This document shows positions 52,814-62,634 of a stretch of DNA of 64,000 nucleotides, in pieces. Every line of letters begins with the position of its first letter. The first letter of the stretch is position 1. This DNA is from Mycobacterium sp. PS03-16 (lineage in GTDB: Bacteria > Actinomycetota > Actinomycetes > Mycobacteriales > Mycobacteriaceae). The notes beneath the pieces are model-generated. The model worked only from the letters and a program-made list of their open reading frames with translations, had not been told where the DNA came from and made no database searches. The translations under genes were made by a program, and so were the position numbers. The stretch lies in the NCBI RefSeq assembly GCF_004570325.1, contig NZ_SPQO01000013.1:62001-126000 (forward strand), given 5' to 3'.

Positions 52814-53728
52814 TCATGGCAGGGTGCCGCTGACGTAGACGATTTCGCCGAGCGGATCGTCCTCGTCGGCCAGGCCCGGCAGCGGCACGCCGTGGGCGGC
52901 GAACAGCTCCTGGCGCGGAGTCCCGGTCATCTGCCAGCCCAGCGACGCCAGGTACTCCATGACGTGACTGCGCTCCCCGTGGTAGATGAGCGAGGGCATG
53001 TCGAGGTCCAACCCGAGCTCGCGCGTCATTGCGGTCGACGCCCGGGCTTTCTCGGGATCGAAGTTCCGGATCCCGGGCACGTACTCCGTGGCCACGGCGC
53101 TGCCCGGTGCGCTCAGCGCGGTGATGTTGTCGAACAACAAGTCCTGCGCCTCGGGCGGCAGGTAGATCAGGAGCCCTTCGGCGCACCACGCGGTCGGCGC
53201 TGCGGTGTCGAATCCGGCGGCGCGCAGCGCGGCCGGCCAGTCCTCGCGCAGGTCGATCGCGACCGGGCGCCGCTCGGCGGTCGGCTCGGCGCCGATTCCG
53301 GCCAGCGTGGTGGTCTTGAACTCGATGACCGCGGGCTGGTCGATCTCGTAAACCACGGTGCCCTGCGGCCACGGCAGCCGGTAGGCGCGCGAATCGAGCC
53401 CGGAGGCCAGGATGACGGCCTGCCGCACCCGGCCGCCGGTGGCGGCGAGGAAGTAGTCGTCGAAGAACCGTGTGCGCAGAGCCATTTCGTCGATGCGCGC
53501 CTGAATCGTGTCCTTCATCGAGGGATCGATCGCCGCCAGATCGAACTCGTCATCGACCAGCCGGGTGAAGAAGTCGATGCCGACCGCACGGACCAGCGGC
53601 GCGGCGAACGGGTCGTGGATCAGGCCCCGTTCGTCGCGGCTGGCGACGGCGCGTCCGGCGGCCACCATGGTCGCGGTCGCGCCGACGCTCGACGCCAGAT
53701 CCCAGCTGTCCCCTTCGCTGCGCGCCAT
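52814..53728 (-). CDS. SAM-dependent methyltransferase, TIGR00027 family (copy 1)
   Basis: A 304-residue protein of the Mycobacterium-expanded TIGR00027 family (compare Rv0725c/Rv0726c). Family signatures: '[17 protein letters not shown]'-type start ('[25 protein letters not shown]'), '[17 protein letters not shown]', '[12 protein letters not shown]' and '[21 protein letters not shown]'. SAM-binding loop is G-L-D-S. AGGAGG lies six bases before the ATG. Substrates of the family are mostly unknown; O-methylation of lipids or phenolics is usual speculation. Confidence 0.92.
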   Translation of the reverse strand: MARSEGDSWDLASSVGATATMVAAGRAVASRDERGLIHDPFAAPLVRAVGIDFFTRLVDDEFDLAAIDPSMKDTIQARIDEMALRTRFFDDYFLAATGGRVRQAVILASGLDSRAYRLPWPQGTVVYEIDQPAVIEFKTTTLAGIGAEPTAERRPVAIDLREDWPAALRAAGFDTAAPTAWCAEGLLIYLPPEAQDLLFDNITALSAPGSAVATEYVPGIRNFDPEKARASTAMTRELGLDLDMPSLIYHGERSHVMEYLASLGWQMTGTPRQELFAAHGVPLPGLADEDDPLGEIVYVSGTLP

Positions 53729-53775
53729 CGCTGCCTCCTGCCCGACTCGGTGGTGGTGACGTCGACGCTACCGGG

Positions 53776-54675
53776 CTAACCCAGCGTCGCGGTGAGGTAG
53801 CCCGAGCCGCCCATCATCGCGCGGAACTCGTCGTCGGGCACCGCGAAACCCTGGGCGGCATAGGCGTTCTCACCGGTCAGCACCTCGATCTGCCAGCCGA
53901 GGTCGCGGAGGTGGGCACCGGCGGCGCGACGCTCACCGGTGTAGAAGAGGTCGACGAGGTCGATCCCGGACCCCAGCCGTTTCGAGCGCTCGGTGAGTTT
54001 CTCCGCCCAGTCGTCGGGCAGTTCGGTGGTGTCCATGTGTTCGGTGGCGAACCGGCTGCCCGGCGCGGACAGTGCGGTCACGTTCTCGAGCAGCCGGTCC
54101 TGCGCCTCGGGCGGCAGATAGATCAGCAGGCCCTCGGCGATCCAGGCGGTGGGGGCCGAGCTGTCGAAGCCCGCGGCGCCCAGCGCGGCCGGCCAGTCCT
54201 CGCGCAGGTCGATGCGCACCGTGCGGCGGTCCGCGGCGGGGGCGGCCCCGAGGTCGTCGAGCACCCGGGTCTTGAAGTCGATCACCTGCGGCTGATCGAT
54301 CTCGTAGACGACGGTGCCGGCCGGCCACGACAGCCGGTACGCGCGGGTGTCGAGCCCGGACGCCAGGATCACCGCCTGCCGGATCCCCGCGGCGACCGCG
54401 TCGCGGAACACGTCGTCGAAGTACCGGGTTCGCACCGTGATCTGCTCATTCATCACGGCAGGGGTCAGCCCCGCGTCCGCCGGGACCGGCAGCCTGCCGT
54501 CGATCAGGTCGACGAAGGTCTCGATACCGACCGCGCGCACGAGCGGGTCGGCGAAGCGGTCGTCGAGCAGCGGCTGCGGACCCTGCGACGCCAGCGCCCG
54601 GGACGCGGCCACCGCCGTTGCGGTGGCGCCGACGCTGGACGCCAGGTCCCAGGTGTCTCCTTCGGTACGGGGCAT
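53776..54675 (-). CDS. SAM-dependent methyltransferase, TIGR00027 family (copy 2)
   Basis: A 299-residue paralogue of copy 1: '[26 protein letters not shown]', '[17 protein letters not shown]', '[13 protein letters not shown]', '[21 protein letters not shown]'. ATG 54675 is preferred (GGGAG six bases before); ATG 54687 is also in frame. The stop of a 52-codon remnant overlaps this ATG (TGATG), so translation of the remnant probably feeds this gene. Confidence 0.92.
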   Translation of the reverse strand: MPRTEGDTWDLASSVGATATAVAASRALASQGPQPLLDDRFADPLVRAVGIETFVDLIDGRLPVPADAGLTPAVMNEQITVRTRYFDDVFRDAVAAGIRQAVILASGLDTRAYRLSWPAGTVVYEIDQPQVIDFKTRVLDDLGAAPAADRRTVRIDLREDWPAALGAAGFDSSAPTAWIAEGLLIYLPPEAQDRLLENVTALSAPGSRFATEHMDTTELPDDWAEKLTERSKRLGSGIDLVDLFYTGERRAAGAHLRDLGWQIEVLTGENAYAAQGFAVPDDEFRAMMGGSGYLTATLG

Positions 54676-54833
54676 CAGTTCTCCCATCGCTTGTCGGCGG
54701 TGACGGCCAGCGACGCCCGCAGCGCCTCGGCGGTGTCACCAGTGGGGAAGGGGTGTCCGTAGTGGGCGACCATCGTCGCGGTCACCCCGACGCTGGAGGC
54801 CCGATCGCAGGTGTCGGCGTCACTGCGCGCCAT
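54675..54833 (-). pseudogene. Remnant of a TIGR00027 methyltransferase (N-terminus only)
   Basis: A 52-codon frame starting '[26 protein letters not shown]', clearly the N-terminus of the same family (neighbour reads '[23 protein letters not shown]'). It then jumps to '[24 protein letters not shown]', which resembles another part of a methyltransferase or unrelated sequence. The catalytic domain is gone. It overlaps copy 3 by 14 bp and copy 2 by TGATG, so it remains in a translated chain. Confidence 0.7.
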
Positions 54834-55773
54834 CGACCGACTCCGCGGTGCGGACGGCGGTGACGTAGTGGACGTCGGCGAAGCTCGCGCTCTCGTCGTC
54901 GGCGGCGGCCAACCCGAGCTGCACCAGCAACTCCCGGCCGGAGATGCCGGCGGCGTCCCAGCCCCGCGCGGACAGGTAGGCCGCCACCTCCGCACGCTCA
55001 CCGGTGTAGACCAGTTCCGCGAAGTCCAGATCGAAACCGTGTTCGCGCCACTGGTCACGCACCGCCTCCATGCGCTCGCGGATTTCGTCCTCGTCGAGGT
55101 CCGACGGGCTGACCACACCCTCGGCGGCCACCCGGCTACCCGCCGGGCTGAGCTCGGTGATCTGGTCGAGCAGCCGGTCCTGCGCCTCGGGCGGCAGATA
55201 TCCGAACAATCCCTCGGCAATCCAGGCCGTCGGCGCGGTCCGGTCGAACCCGGCCGCCTCCAACGCGGCCACCCAGTCGCCGCGCAGGTCCATGGCCACC
55301 ACCCGGCGGTCTGTCGTGGGCCGCGCGCCGAGCCCGTCGAGGGTCTCGGTCTTGAACGCGATGACCTCGGGCTGATCGATCTCGAAGACGACGGTGCCGG
55401 CCGGCCACGTCAGCCGGTAGGCGCGGGAGTCGAGTCCGGAGGCCAGGATCACGGCCTGACGCACCCCGGCCGCCGCCGCGGTGGAGAAGAAGTCGTCGAA
55501 GAAGCGGGTGCGCGCCGCCATCCCGTCGGTGAAGCGGTCCATGTTGCCCATCCCGCCGACGGCCTCGGGGTCCAGGTCGGCCGGCGTGAGGTCGCCGGTG
55601 GCCAGACGCGTGAAGAAGTCCACCCCGACCGCACGCACCAGCGGCTCGGCGAACGGATCGTCGATCAGCGCGTCGGGTTGCCTGCTGGCCACCGCCCTGG
55701 CGGCGGCGACCATGGTGGCGGTGGCGCCGACGCTCGACGCCAGATCCCATGTGTCGTTCTCGCTGCGTGCCAT
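54820..55773 (-). CDS. SAM-dependent methyltransferase, TIGR00027 family (copy 3)
   Basis: A 317-residue family member: '[31 protein letters not shown]', '[17 protein letters not shown]', '[12 protein letters not shown]', '[21 protein letters not shown]'. It is the first gene of the leftward run of methyltransferases and lies divergent to secY. The three full copies and the remnant show repeated local duplication. Confidence 0.92.
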   Translation of the reverse strand: MARSENDTWDLASSVGATATMVAAARAVASRQPDALIDDPFAEPLVRAVGVDFFTRLATGDLTPADLDPEAVGGMGNMDRFTDGMAARTRFFDDFFSTAAAAGVRQAVILASGLDSRAYRLTWPAGTVVFEIDQPEVIAFKTETLDGLGARPTTDRRVVAMDLRGDWVAALEAAGFDRTAPTAWIAEGLFGYLPPEAQDRLLDQITELSPAGSRVAAEGVVSPSDLDEDEIRERMEAVRDQWREHGFDLDFAELVYTGERAEVAAYLSARGWDAAGISGRELLVQLGLAAADDESASFADVHYVTAVRTAESVDGAQ

Positions 55774-55913
55774 CCCCTGACCCCTTGTCGACGTTGTCCG
55801 AGCTCAATTACTTAGCTGATGTAACCAGCGCGCCCGACTGTACGCGCGATTCCTGAACGCGCGCTGCGAGCGTGCTGCGATGCGGGCATGGCGGGGGATC
55901 ACTGTTACTCTCG

Positions 55914-55919
55914 TAGACT
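55914..55919 (+). promoter_or_regulatory. Candidate -10 of the secY-adk-map operon
   Basis: TAGACT (TANNNT type) in the 273-bp gap before secY. No good -35 is seen. It would give a 5' leader of about 120 nt. The rest of the gap shows no gene I can support. Confidence 0.4.
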
Positions 55920-56046
55920 GTTTGACGCGTGCCGCGAGCAGGCGAGATGTCTGTTGTGGACGGCGCGTATGACTTGACCAAGACGCTGGTTTGTCCAGCC
56001 CCATTTGGCACGCCGCGCTCAACAGGTCGGCTGCGCAGGAGGAAGA

Positions 56047-57372
56047 GTGCTTTCGGCTTTCATCTCGTCGCTGCGGACGGCCGACCTCAGACGCAAGATC
56101 CTGTTCACCCTGGGTGTCGTCATCCTGTACCGGGTCGGCGCCTCGCTGCCGTCCCCCGGGGTGAACTACCCGAACGTGCAGGAGTGCATCGCGCAGGTCA
56201 GCGGTGGCGAAGCCGGTCAGATCTATTCGCTGATCAACCTGTTCTCCGGTGGTGCGCTGCTGCAGCTGTCGGTGTTCGCGGTGGGCGTCATGCCCTACAT
56301 CACCGCGAGCATCATCGTGCAGCTGCTGACCGTGGTGATTCCGCGGTTCGAACAGCTGCGCAAGGAGGGGCAGTCCGGCCAGGCCAAGATGACGCAGTAC
56401 ACGCGTTACCTGGCGGTGGCGCTGGCCGTCCTGCAGTCGACCAGCATCGTGGCGCTGGCCGCCAACGGCGGCCTGCTGCAGGGCTGCTCGCTCGACATCA
56501 TCGACGACACGTCGATCTTCTCCCTGGTCGTGCTCGTCCTGGTCATGACCGCCGGTGCGTCGCTGGTCATGTGGATGGGCGAGCTGGTCACCGAGCGCGG
56601 CATCGGCAACGGCATGTCGCTGATCATCTTCGCGAGCATCGCCGCGGCCATGCCCGGTGAAGGCCAGTCGATCCTGGAGAGCCGCGGTGGCATGGTGTTC
56701 GCCGCGGTCTGCGCCGGTGCGCTGATCATCATCATCGGCGTCGTGTTCGTCGAACAGGGCCAGCGCCGCATCCCGGTGCAGTACGCCAAGCGCATGGTCG
56801 GCCGCCGCATGTACGGCGGCACGTCGACCTATCTGCCGCTGAAGGTCAACCAGGCCGGCGTCATCCCGGTCATCTTCGCGTCGTCGCTGATCTACATCCC
56901 GCACCTGATCACCCAGCTGATCCAGAGCGGAAGCTCCAACCCGGGCACCGGGTGGTGGGACCGCTTCGTCGCCGAGTACCTGACCGACCCCAGCAGCCCC
57001 TGGTACATCGGCATCTACTTCGCGCTGATCATCTTCTTCACCTACTTCTATGTGTCGATCACGTTCAACCCCGACGAGCGTGCCGACGAGATGAAGAAGT
57101 TCGGCGGCTTCATCCCGGGCATCCGCCCGGGCAAACCGACCGCCGATTACCTGCGCTACGTGCTCAGCCGGATCACTCTTCCGGGCTCGATCTACCTGGG
57201 CACCATCGCCGTGCTGCCGAACCTGTTCCTCAACGTCGGCACCAGCGGCCCCGTGCAGAACCTGCCATTCGGCGGCGTCGGGGTGCTGATCCTCATCGGC
57301 GTGGGCCTGGACACGGTGAAGCAGATCGAGAGCCAGCTGATGCAGCGCAACTACGAGGGCTTCCTGAAGTGA
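56047..57372 (+). CDS. secY: Preprotein translocase subunit SecY
   Basis: A 441-residue, 10-TM protein, the same length as in M. tuberculosis. It is the channel of the Sec export machine with SecE and SecG. Seen: '[18 protein letters not shown]', plug and TM2 '[29 protein letters not shown]', '[17 protein letters not shown]', '[26 protein letters not shown]' (SecA-binding loop). GTG start with AGGAGGA nearby. It heads an operon with adk and map. Confidence 0.97.
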   Translation: MLSAFISSLRTADLRRKILFTLGVVILYRVGASLPSPGVNYPNVQECIAQVSGGEAGQIYSLINLFSGGALLQLSVFAVGVMPYITASIIVQLLTVVIPRFEQLRKEGQSGQAKMTQYTRYLAVALAVLQSTSIVALAANGGLLQGCSLDIIDDTSIFSLVVLVLVMTAGASLVMWMGELVTERGIGNGMSLIIFASIAAAMPGEGQSILESRGGMVFAAVCAGALIIIIGVVFVEQGQRRIPVQYAKRMVGRRMYGGTSTYLPLKVNQAGVIPVIFASSLIYIPHLITQLIQSGSSNPGTGWWDRFVAEYLTDPSSPWYIGIYFALIIFFTYFYVSITFNPDERADEMKKFGGFIPGIRPGKPTADYLRYVLSRITLPGSIYLGTIAVLPNLFLNVGTSGPVQNLPFGGVGVLILIGVGLDTVKQIESQLMQRNYEGFLK

Positions 57373-57388
57373 GAGAGGGTTCGGAAAG

Positions 57389-57934
57389 TTGAGAATCGTT
57401 TTGCTCGGACCGCCGGGCGCCGGCAAGGGCACGCAGGCGGAGAAGCTGGCCGAAAAGCTCGGGATCCCGCACATCTCCACCGGCGACCTGTTCCGCTACA
57501 ACATCAGCAACGAGACCGAACTGGGCGTGGAGGCCAAGCGGTACCTCGACGCCGGTGATCTGGTTCCGAGCAGCCTGACCAACGCACTGGTCGAGGACCG
57601 CATCGGCCAGGACGACGCCAAGGACGGCTTCATCCTCGACGGCTATCCGCGCTCGGTGGAACAGGCCACGGCGCTCAACGACATGCTCTCCGCGCGCGGC
57701 CTGAGCCTCGATGCGGTGCTGGAGTTCCGGGTGTCCGAGGACGAGCTGCTGACCCGCCTCAAGGGCCGCGGCCGCGCCGACGACACCGACGAGGTCATCC
57801 TCAACCGGATGAAGGTCTACCGCGACGAGACCGCCCCGCTGCTCGACCACTACCGCGACGAGCTCAAGACCGTCGACGCCGTCGGCTCGATGGACGAGGT
57901 CTTCGCGCGGGCCCTGCGCGCGCTCGGGAAGTAA
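57389..57934 (+). CDS. adk: Adenylate kinase
   Basis: A 181-residue short-form kinase interconverting ATP+AMP and 2 ADP. P-loop [17 protein letters not shown] site '[18 protein letters not shown]', '[14 protein letters not shown]' and '[15 protein letters not shown]' (no zinc LID). It uses a TTG start, 16 bp after secY, as its M. tuberculosis counterpart has the same length. Confidence 0.96.
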   Translation: MRIVLLGPPGAGKGTQAEKLAEKLGIPHISTGDLFRYNISNETELGVEAKRYLDAGDLVPSSLTNALVEDRIGQDDAKDGFILDGYPRSVEQATALNDMLSARGLSLDAVLEFRVSEDELLTRLKGRGRADDTDEVILNRMKVYRDETAPLLDHYRDELKTVDAVGSMDEVFARALRALGK

Positions 57935-57936
57935 GC

Positions 57937-58731
57937 GTGGCCGGCCTGAAGCTGCGCAAGCCCAAGGTCGTCGCCCAGCGCACCCCCGGTGAGCTCGACG
58001 CGATGGCGGCGGCCGGCGCACTGGTCGCCCAGGCGCTGCGCGCGGTCCGCGAGGCCGCCACACCCGGCGTCACCACCAAGGACCTCGACGAGGTCGCCGA
58101 GGGCGTCATCCGCGGCGGGGGCGGCACCCCGTCCTTCCTGGGCTATCACGGCTTCCCGGCCAGCATCTGCTCGTCGGTCAACGACCGGGTGGTGCACGGG
58201 ATCCCCTCGGCGTCCGAAGCGCTGGCCTCCGGGGATCTGGTGTCCATCGACTGCGGCGCCATCCTCGACGACTGGCACGGCGACTCCGCGATCACGTTCG
58301 GCGTCGGCCCGCTGATCGACGTCGACGAGGCGCTGTCGGCCGCGACCCGCGAAGCCATGGAGGCGGGGATCGCCGCGATGCTGCCCGGCAACCGCCTCAC
58401 CGACGTCTCGCACGCCATGGAGAAGGAGACCCGCGCGGCAGAGCAGCGCTACGGCCGCGCCTTCGGAATCGTCGCCGGTTACGGCGGCCACGGCATCGGC
58501 AGGCAGATGCACATGGACCCGTTCCTGCCCAACGAGGGCGCGCCCGGCCGCGGGCCGCACCTGGCGCCCGGGTCCGTGCTGGCGATCGAGCCGATGCTCA
58601 CGCTGGGCACCACGAAGACGGTCGTGCTTGCCGACGAGTGGACCGTGGTGACCGCCGACGGCTCGCGCGCCGCGCACTGGGAGCACACGGTCGCGGTGAC
58701 CGAGGACGGGCCGCGCATTCTGACCCTCTAG
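57937..58731 (+). CDS. map: Methionine aminopeptidase type I
   Basis: A 264-residue metallopeptidase that removes N-terminal Met. Metal ligands fall in '[19 protein letters not shown]' (two Asp), '[18 protein letters not shown]' (His), '[10 protein letters not shown]' and '[11 protein letters not shown]' (Glu). It has a GTG start 2 bp after adk, so the two are in one mRNA (Rv0734-like). Confidence 0.95.
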   Translation: MAGLKLRKPKVVAQRTPGELDAMAAAGALVAQALRAVREAATPGVTTKDLDEVAEGVIRGGGGTPSFLGYHGFPASICSSVNDRVVHGIPSASEALASGDLVSIDCGAILDDWHGDSAITFGVGPLIDVDEALSAATREAMEAGIAAMLPGNRLTDVSHAMEKETRAAEQRYGRAFGIVAGYGGHGIGRQMHMDPFLPNEGAPGRGPHLAPGSVLAIEPMLTLGTTKTVVLADEWTVVTADGSRAAHWEHTVAVTEDGPRILTL

Positions 58732-58751
58732 GGCCACCCACCCGCGGACAC

Positions 58752-58779
58752 TGAACTGGACCGCCGCCAACGCCGTGTC
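58752..58779 (+). promoter_or_regulatory. SigL-type autoregulatory promoter before sigL
   Basis: TGAACT (58752-58757) and CGTGTC (58774-58779), 16 bp apart, resemble the SigL consensus TGAACC/CGTGTC. The sigL GTG follows 21 bp after the -10. Confidence 0.65.
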
Positions 58780-58800
58780 AGTGACGGAGGGTGGCTGACA

Positions 58801-59337
58801 GTGAACCATGGGGTCGATCCGGAGAGCACGATGATGCGGGTGCTCTACGACGAGCACGCCGCGGCGCTGTGGCGCTACGCCCTGCGGCTCACGGGCGACC
58901 GGGCGCGCGCCGAGGACGTCGTACAGGAGACCCTGCTGCGGGCATGGCGGCACCAGCCGACGGTGGCGCCGAACCCCGGCGTGACCGGGCACTCGGCGCG
59001 GGCATGGCTATTCACCGTCGCCCGCAACCTGATCATCGACGAACAGCGCAGCGCCAGGGCGCGCCGCGAGACCGGCACCGCGGACGTGGAGGCGGTCGCC
59101 GACCGGGCCGGGCCCGACGAGGTGGACTCGGCGCTGGACCGCCTCCTCGTCGGATCCGCGCTGGGGCAGCTGTCCGACGATCACCGGGCGGTCATCGGGC
59201 GCGCGTACTACCAGGGCTTGACCACCCAGCAGATCGCCGGTGAGCTGCAGATCCCGGAGGGCACCGTGAAGTCCCGGCTGCACTACGCGGTGCGGGCCCT
59301 GCGGCTCAACCTGCAGGAAATGGGGGTGACGCGATGA
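58801..59337 (+). CDS. sigL: ECF RNA polymerase sigma factor SigL
   Basis: A 178-residue ECF sigma factor. Region 2: 'LYDEHAAALWRYALRLTGDRARAEDVVQETLLRAWRH' and 'ARAWLFTVARNLIIDEQRS'. Region 4: 'LGQLSDDHRAVIGRAYYQGLTTQQIAGELQIPEGTVKSRLHYAVRALRL'. Family and position match Rv0735, which controls cell-envelope and polyketide genes. It overlaps rslA by ATGA; its GTG start sits behind a SigL-like promoter. Confidence 0.94.
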   Translation: MNHGVDPESTMMRVLYDEHAAALWRYALRLTGDRARAEDVVQETLLRAWRHQPTVAPNPGVTGHSARAWLFTVARNLIIDEQRSARARRETGTADVEAVADRAGPDEVDSALDRLLVGSALGQLSDDHRAVIGRAYYQGLTTQQIAGELQIPEGTVKSRLHYAVRALRLNLQEMGVTR

Positions 59338-60065
59338 CGTCGTCCGAGGTGTCCCGTGGTGCCGACCACGTCGGGGATCCCTACCTGCAGTGGGATGCGG
59401 CCTACGTGCTCGGCGCGCTGTCCGGTGCCGACCGCCGCGAGTACGAGGCGCATCTCGAGACGTGTTCCCGCTGCCGCTCCGCGGTGGCCGAACTCGGCGG
59501 GATGCCGGCGCTGCTGGCCATGCTCGACGCCCAGGACGTGGCCGCGCTCGACGACGAGCCGCCACCGCTGCGGCCGCAGGTGCTGCAGTCGGTGCTCGCC
59601 AAGGTGCGATGGCGCAGGCGCCGGTCGCGGTGGATCACGACGGCCGCGGTCGCGGTGGCCGCCGCGCTGCTCGCCGTCGGGTTGGTCATCGCGATCCGCC
59701 CGGAGACCATCGGGCTGCAGACCGGCACTCCGCAGACGACCGCGCGCAGTCACGAGATGACCAAACTCGCGCCGACGCCGTTCAACGCGAGCGTGAGCCT
59801 GACCGGCTACTCGTGGGGCACGCGCGTCGACATGACGTGCACCTACGGTCAGTGGTCGGGTGGCGGCGCCGACGTGCCGCCCAGCCGGCTCGGCATGGTG
59901 GTGGTCGGGCGCGACGGCAGTGCGAGCGAGATCGCGACGTGGCTGGGGCTGTCCGGTTCGACGGCGCTGCCGAGCGGCAACACCCCGATGGCGGTCGCGG
60001 ACATCGCCGCGGTGCAGCTGATCTCGACCGACACGCGTCAGGTTCTGCTCGAGGCGACGCTGTAG
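59334..60065 (+). CDS. rslA: Anti-sigma-L factor RslA (zinc anti-sigma, membrane)
   Basis: A 243-residue protein. The cytoplasmic ZAS domain has 'EYEAHLETCSRCRSAVAEL' (H-x3-C-x2-C), the site that binds SigL and zinc or senses oxidation. One TM ('WITTAAVAVAAALLAVGLVIAI') leads to a C-terminal extracytoplasmic domain. It starts inside the sigL stop codon, ensuring balanced synthesis. Confidence 0.94.
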   Translation: MTSSEVSRGADHVGDPYLQWDAAYVLGALSGADRREYEAHLETCSRCRSAVAELGGMPALLAMLDAQDVAALDDEPPPLRPQVLQSVLAKVRWRRRRSRWITTAAVAVAAALLAVGLVIAIRPETIGLQTGTPQTTARSHEMTKLAPTPFNASVSLTGYSWGTRVDMTCTYGQWSGGGADVPPSRLGMVVVGRDGSASEIATWLGLSGSTALPSGNTPMAVADIAAVQLISTDTRQVLLEATL

Positions 60066-60096
60066 CGCGCCGGGTCGGCAATGGTATGAAAGTCCG

Positions 60097-60600
60097 GTGA
60101 GTCAGCGGCCCGGAGCCCGAGACCCGATCGCGCTGGCCCGCGCGAACTGGCAGGCCGCCGGCTGGGGCGACGTCGCCGACGGGATGGTCGCCGTCACCTC
60201 GGTGATGCGGGCCCACCAGATCCTGTTGGCCCGCGTGGAGAACGCGCTGCGGCCCTACGATCTGAGCTTCTCGCGGTTCGAGCTGCTGCGGCTGTTGGCG
60301 TTCAGCCGGGAGGGCGCCCTGCCGATCACCAAGGCGTCCGACCGGCTGCAGGTCCACGTCACCAGCGTCACCCATGCGATCCGCCGGCTGGAGGCCGGCG
60401 GCCTGGTCGAGCGGCTGCCGCACCCGACCGACGGCCGCACGACACTGGTGCGCATCACCGACCTCGGGCGCTCGACGGTCGAGGACGCCACCGCGACGCT
60501 CAACAGCGAGGTGTTCGCCGACATCGGCATGTCGGTCGACGAGTCGCGCGCCTTGGCCGCCTCGATCGAGACGCTGCGCCGCCACGCCGGCGACTTCTGA
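60097..60600 (+). CDS. MarR-family transcriptional regulator, Rv0737-like
   Basis: A 167-residue winged-helix regulator: 'ALRPYDLSFSRFELLRLLAFSREGALPITKASDRLQVHVTSVTHAIRRLEAGGLVERLPHPTDGRTTLVRITDLG'. GTG start with TATGAA (60085-60090) six bases upstream, so leaderless transcription is possible. It follows rslA as in M. tuberculosis. Ligand and targets are not evident. Confidence 0.9.
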   Translation: MSQRPGARDPIALARANWQAAGWGDVADGMVAVTSVMRAHQILLARVENALRPYDLSFSRFELLRLLAFSREGALPITKASDRLQVHVTSVTHAIRRLEAGGLVERLPHPTDGRTTLVRITDLGRSTVEDATATLNSEVFADIGMSVDESRALAASIETLRRHAGDF

Positions 60601-60650
60601 AGGCCCGGCTTCCCCGCGAACAGTCGCAGAGGCGCGCGTTCAGCGGCCCG

Positions 60651-61889
60651 TCAGCGCGAATCTGTGTCTTCTCGCCCGGGTGAGCTCAGCGGGATCGTCG
60701 CCGTCACCGCGGTCCCCGAACCCGGCCGGGAGCGGATCTCCAGCCGGCCGCCGACGATCTCGGCGCGTTCGGCCATCGACAGCAACCCGTAGCCGCCCAT
60801 GTCGTCGCCGCCGAGCGGATGCTCGAGCGTGTCGAACCCGACGCCGTCGTCGACGATCTCCAGTCGGGCGGCCTCGCCGGACACCGTGAAGGTGAGCCGG
60901 GCGGTGCGGGCGCGGGCGTGCTTGACCACGTTCTGCAGGCACTCCTGGGCGATGCGGTACAGCGCCAGCTCGATGTGGTCGGGCAGGCGACGCTCGGCCA
61001 GGTCGACGTCGATGTGCACGTCCGGGATCGACCGGGCCAGGCTGGCCAGCCCGCCGGCCAGCCCGAGGTCGTCGAGCACCGGGGGACGCAACCCGCTGAT
61101 CGCCGCCCGCGCCTCACCGAGGGTGAGGTCGATCAGCTCGCGGGCCTTGCCGAGCTGTTCGGCCACCATCGCCGGATCGTGCACCGCGCGCGCCGCCGCA
61201 TCGAGCCGGTAGGACAGCGTGACCAGGCGCTGGGAGATGCCGTCGTGGATGTCGCCGGCGAGGCGGCGGCGCTCGAGTTCCTGGGCCTCGATGACCTGCT
61301 CGACGAAATTCTCGTGCGCCCGTTCCCGGGCGACGAGCTGGCGGTGCAGCCGCGCCTGGTGCAGCGCGCCGGCGATCAGCCGGCCGATCACCAGCAGCAG
61401 TTCGACGTCGCGCGCAGTGAACTCGCGCCGCTGCACCGTGTGCACGTTGAGCACGCCGACCAGCCCGCCGGGATCGGTCTCCATCGGCACCGACACCATC
61501 GACGTGAAGTCCTTGCCGCGCAGCGACCGGAACGGCATGTAGCGCGGATCGGACTCCTTGTCGTGGCTGATCACCACCGGTTCGCGGTGGCTCGCCACCC
61601 AGCCCGAGATGCCCTGTCCGAGCGGCAGCCGGATCTTGCCGATCTCGCTGTCGAACGGCGGGGTCGCGCCGGCCAGCGTCAGCGACCGGTCCGAATCGTC
61701 GAGGACGTGCACGAAACAGACGTCGGTGGCGGTCGCGGCGGTGATCATCCGGGCCGCGGCCGCCGCGAGTGGTTCGACGCCCGGACCGCTCGACGCGGCC
61801 TGGATGAGCTCGCGCAGCAGCGCGAGTTCGCGGTCCACGGCGAGCACGTACTGGCCGAGGTCGCGCAGTGCGTTCGGCGGTTCGCTCAC
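60651..61889 (-). CDS. GAF-domain sensor histidine kinase (NarX/HisKA_3 type)
   Basis: A 412-residue soluble kinase. GAF sensor about residues 35-180; dimerisation/phosphoacceptor 'ERRRLAGDIHDGISQRLVTLSYRL' with His215; ATPase domain with 'ALYRIAQECLQNVVKHA' (N box), 'VDDGVGFD' and 'GGYGLLSMAERAEIVGG'. GAF-linked kinases of this type sense redox or gases in mycobacteria. It shares a 4-bp overlap with the response regulator upstream. Confidence 0.92.
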   Translation of the reverse strand: MSEPPNALRDLGQYVLAVDRELALLRELIQAASSGPGVEPLAAAAARMITAATATDVCFVHVLDDSDRSLTLAGATPPFDSEIGKIRLPLGQGISGWVASHREPVVISHDKESDPRYMPFRSLRGKDFTSMVSVPMETDPGGLVGVLNVHTVQRREFTARDVELLLVIGRLIAGALHQARLHRQLVARERAHENFVEQVIEAQELERRRLAGDIHDGISQRLVTLSYRLDAAARAVHDPAMVAEQLGKARELIDLTLGEARAAISGLRPPVLDDLGLAGGLASLARSIPDVHIDVDLAERRLPDHIELALYRIAQECLQNVVKHARARTARLTFTVSGEAARLEIVDDGVGFDTLEHPLGGDDMGGYGLLSMAERAEIVGGRLEIRSRPGSGTAVTATIPLSSPGREDTDSR

Positions 61890-62548
61890 TGGTAGATGCC
61901 CTCACGCAGCGCGGTCGCCACCGCGCCCGCCCGGTCGCCGACCCCGAGTTTGCGGTAGATCGCCCGCAGGTGGGTCTTGACGGTCTCCTCGCCGATCACC
62001 AGCTTGTTGGCGATGCCGCGGTTGGACAGCCCGTTGACCACGAACGACAGGATCTCGCTCTCCCGCTGCGTGAGGCCCTGGCGGGCGCCGGGCCAGAACT
62101 CGTCGCGCTGCAGGCGCGCGGCGGTGTCGGCGGCGCGCGCGGCCATCCCCGGGTCGATGGCCACCTCGCCGCGGTGGGCCAGTTCGAGCTGGCGGACCAG
62201 TTCGTCGCTGCTGATGCTCTTGAGCAGGTAGCCCGACGCCCCGACCCGCAGCGCCTGGAACAGGTACTGCTCGTCGTCGTACACCGACAGCATCACGACC
62301 TTCTGGGCCGGCAGGCGCTCGCGCAACGACAGGCACAGGTCCAGCCCGCTGCTGCCCTGCATCCGCACATCGCACAGCACGATGTCGGGCCGCAGGTCGT
62401 CGACGACACCGACGGCGCGTTCGGCGCCGACCGCCTGCCCGACCACCGAGACGCGGTCGGCGTAGGTCGCCAGCATGGCCTTGAGGCCCTCGATGACCAT
62501 CTCGTGGTCGTCGACCAGGACGATCCGCACCGGCGGCCCGACGGACAT
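61886..62548 (-). CDS. NarL/LuxR-family response regulator
   Basis: A 220-residue two-component regulator. Receiver domain with acidic pocket 'LVDDHEM', phospho-acceptor Asp60 in 'VLCDVRM', 'VVMLSVYDD' and Lys in 'YLLKSIS'. LuxR-type helix-turn-helix 'LTQRESEILSFVVNGLSNRGIANKLVIGEETVKTHLRAIYRKLGV' near the C-terminus. First gene of the operon with the GAF kinase that should phosphorylate it. Confidence 0.93.
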   Translation of the reverse strand: MSVGPPVRIVLVDDHEMVIEGLKAMLATYADRVSVVGQAVGAERAVGVVDDLRPDIVLCDVRMQGSSGLDLCLSLRERLPAQKVVMLSVYDDEQYLFQALRVGASGYLLKSISSDELVRQLELAHRGEVAIDPGMAARAADTAARLQRDEFWPGARQGLTQRESEILSFVVNGLSNRGIANKLVIGEETVKTHLRAIYRKLGVGDRAGAVATALREGIYQ

Positions 62549-62634
62549 GGCATCACCTTAGAGGCGGCGCCGCGTCCGGTAGGCGAAGTTGACTCCGCCA
62601 ATCCCCCGTAGGGGGGAGGACAGCGCGGTGTGAC

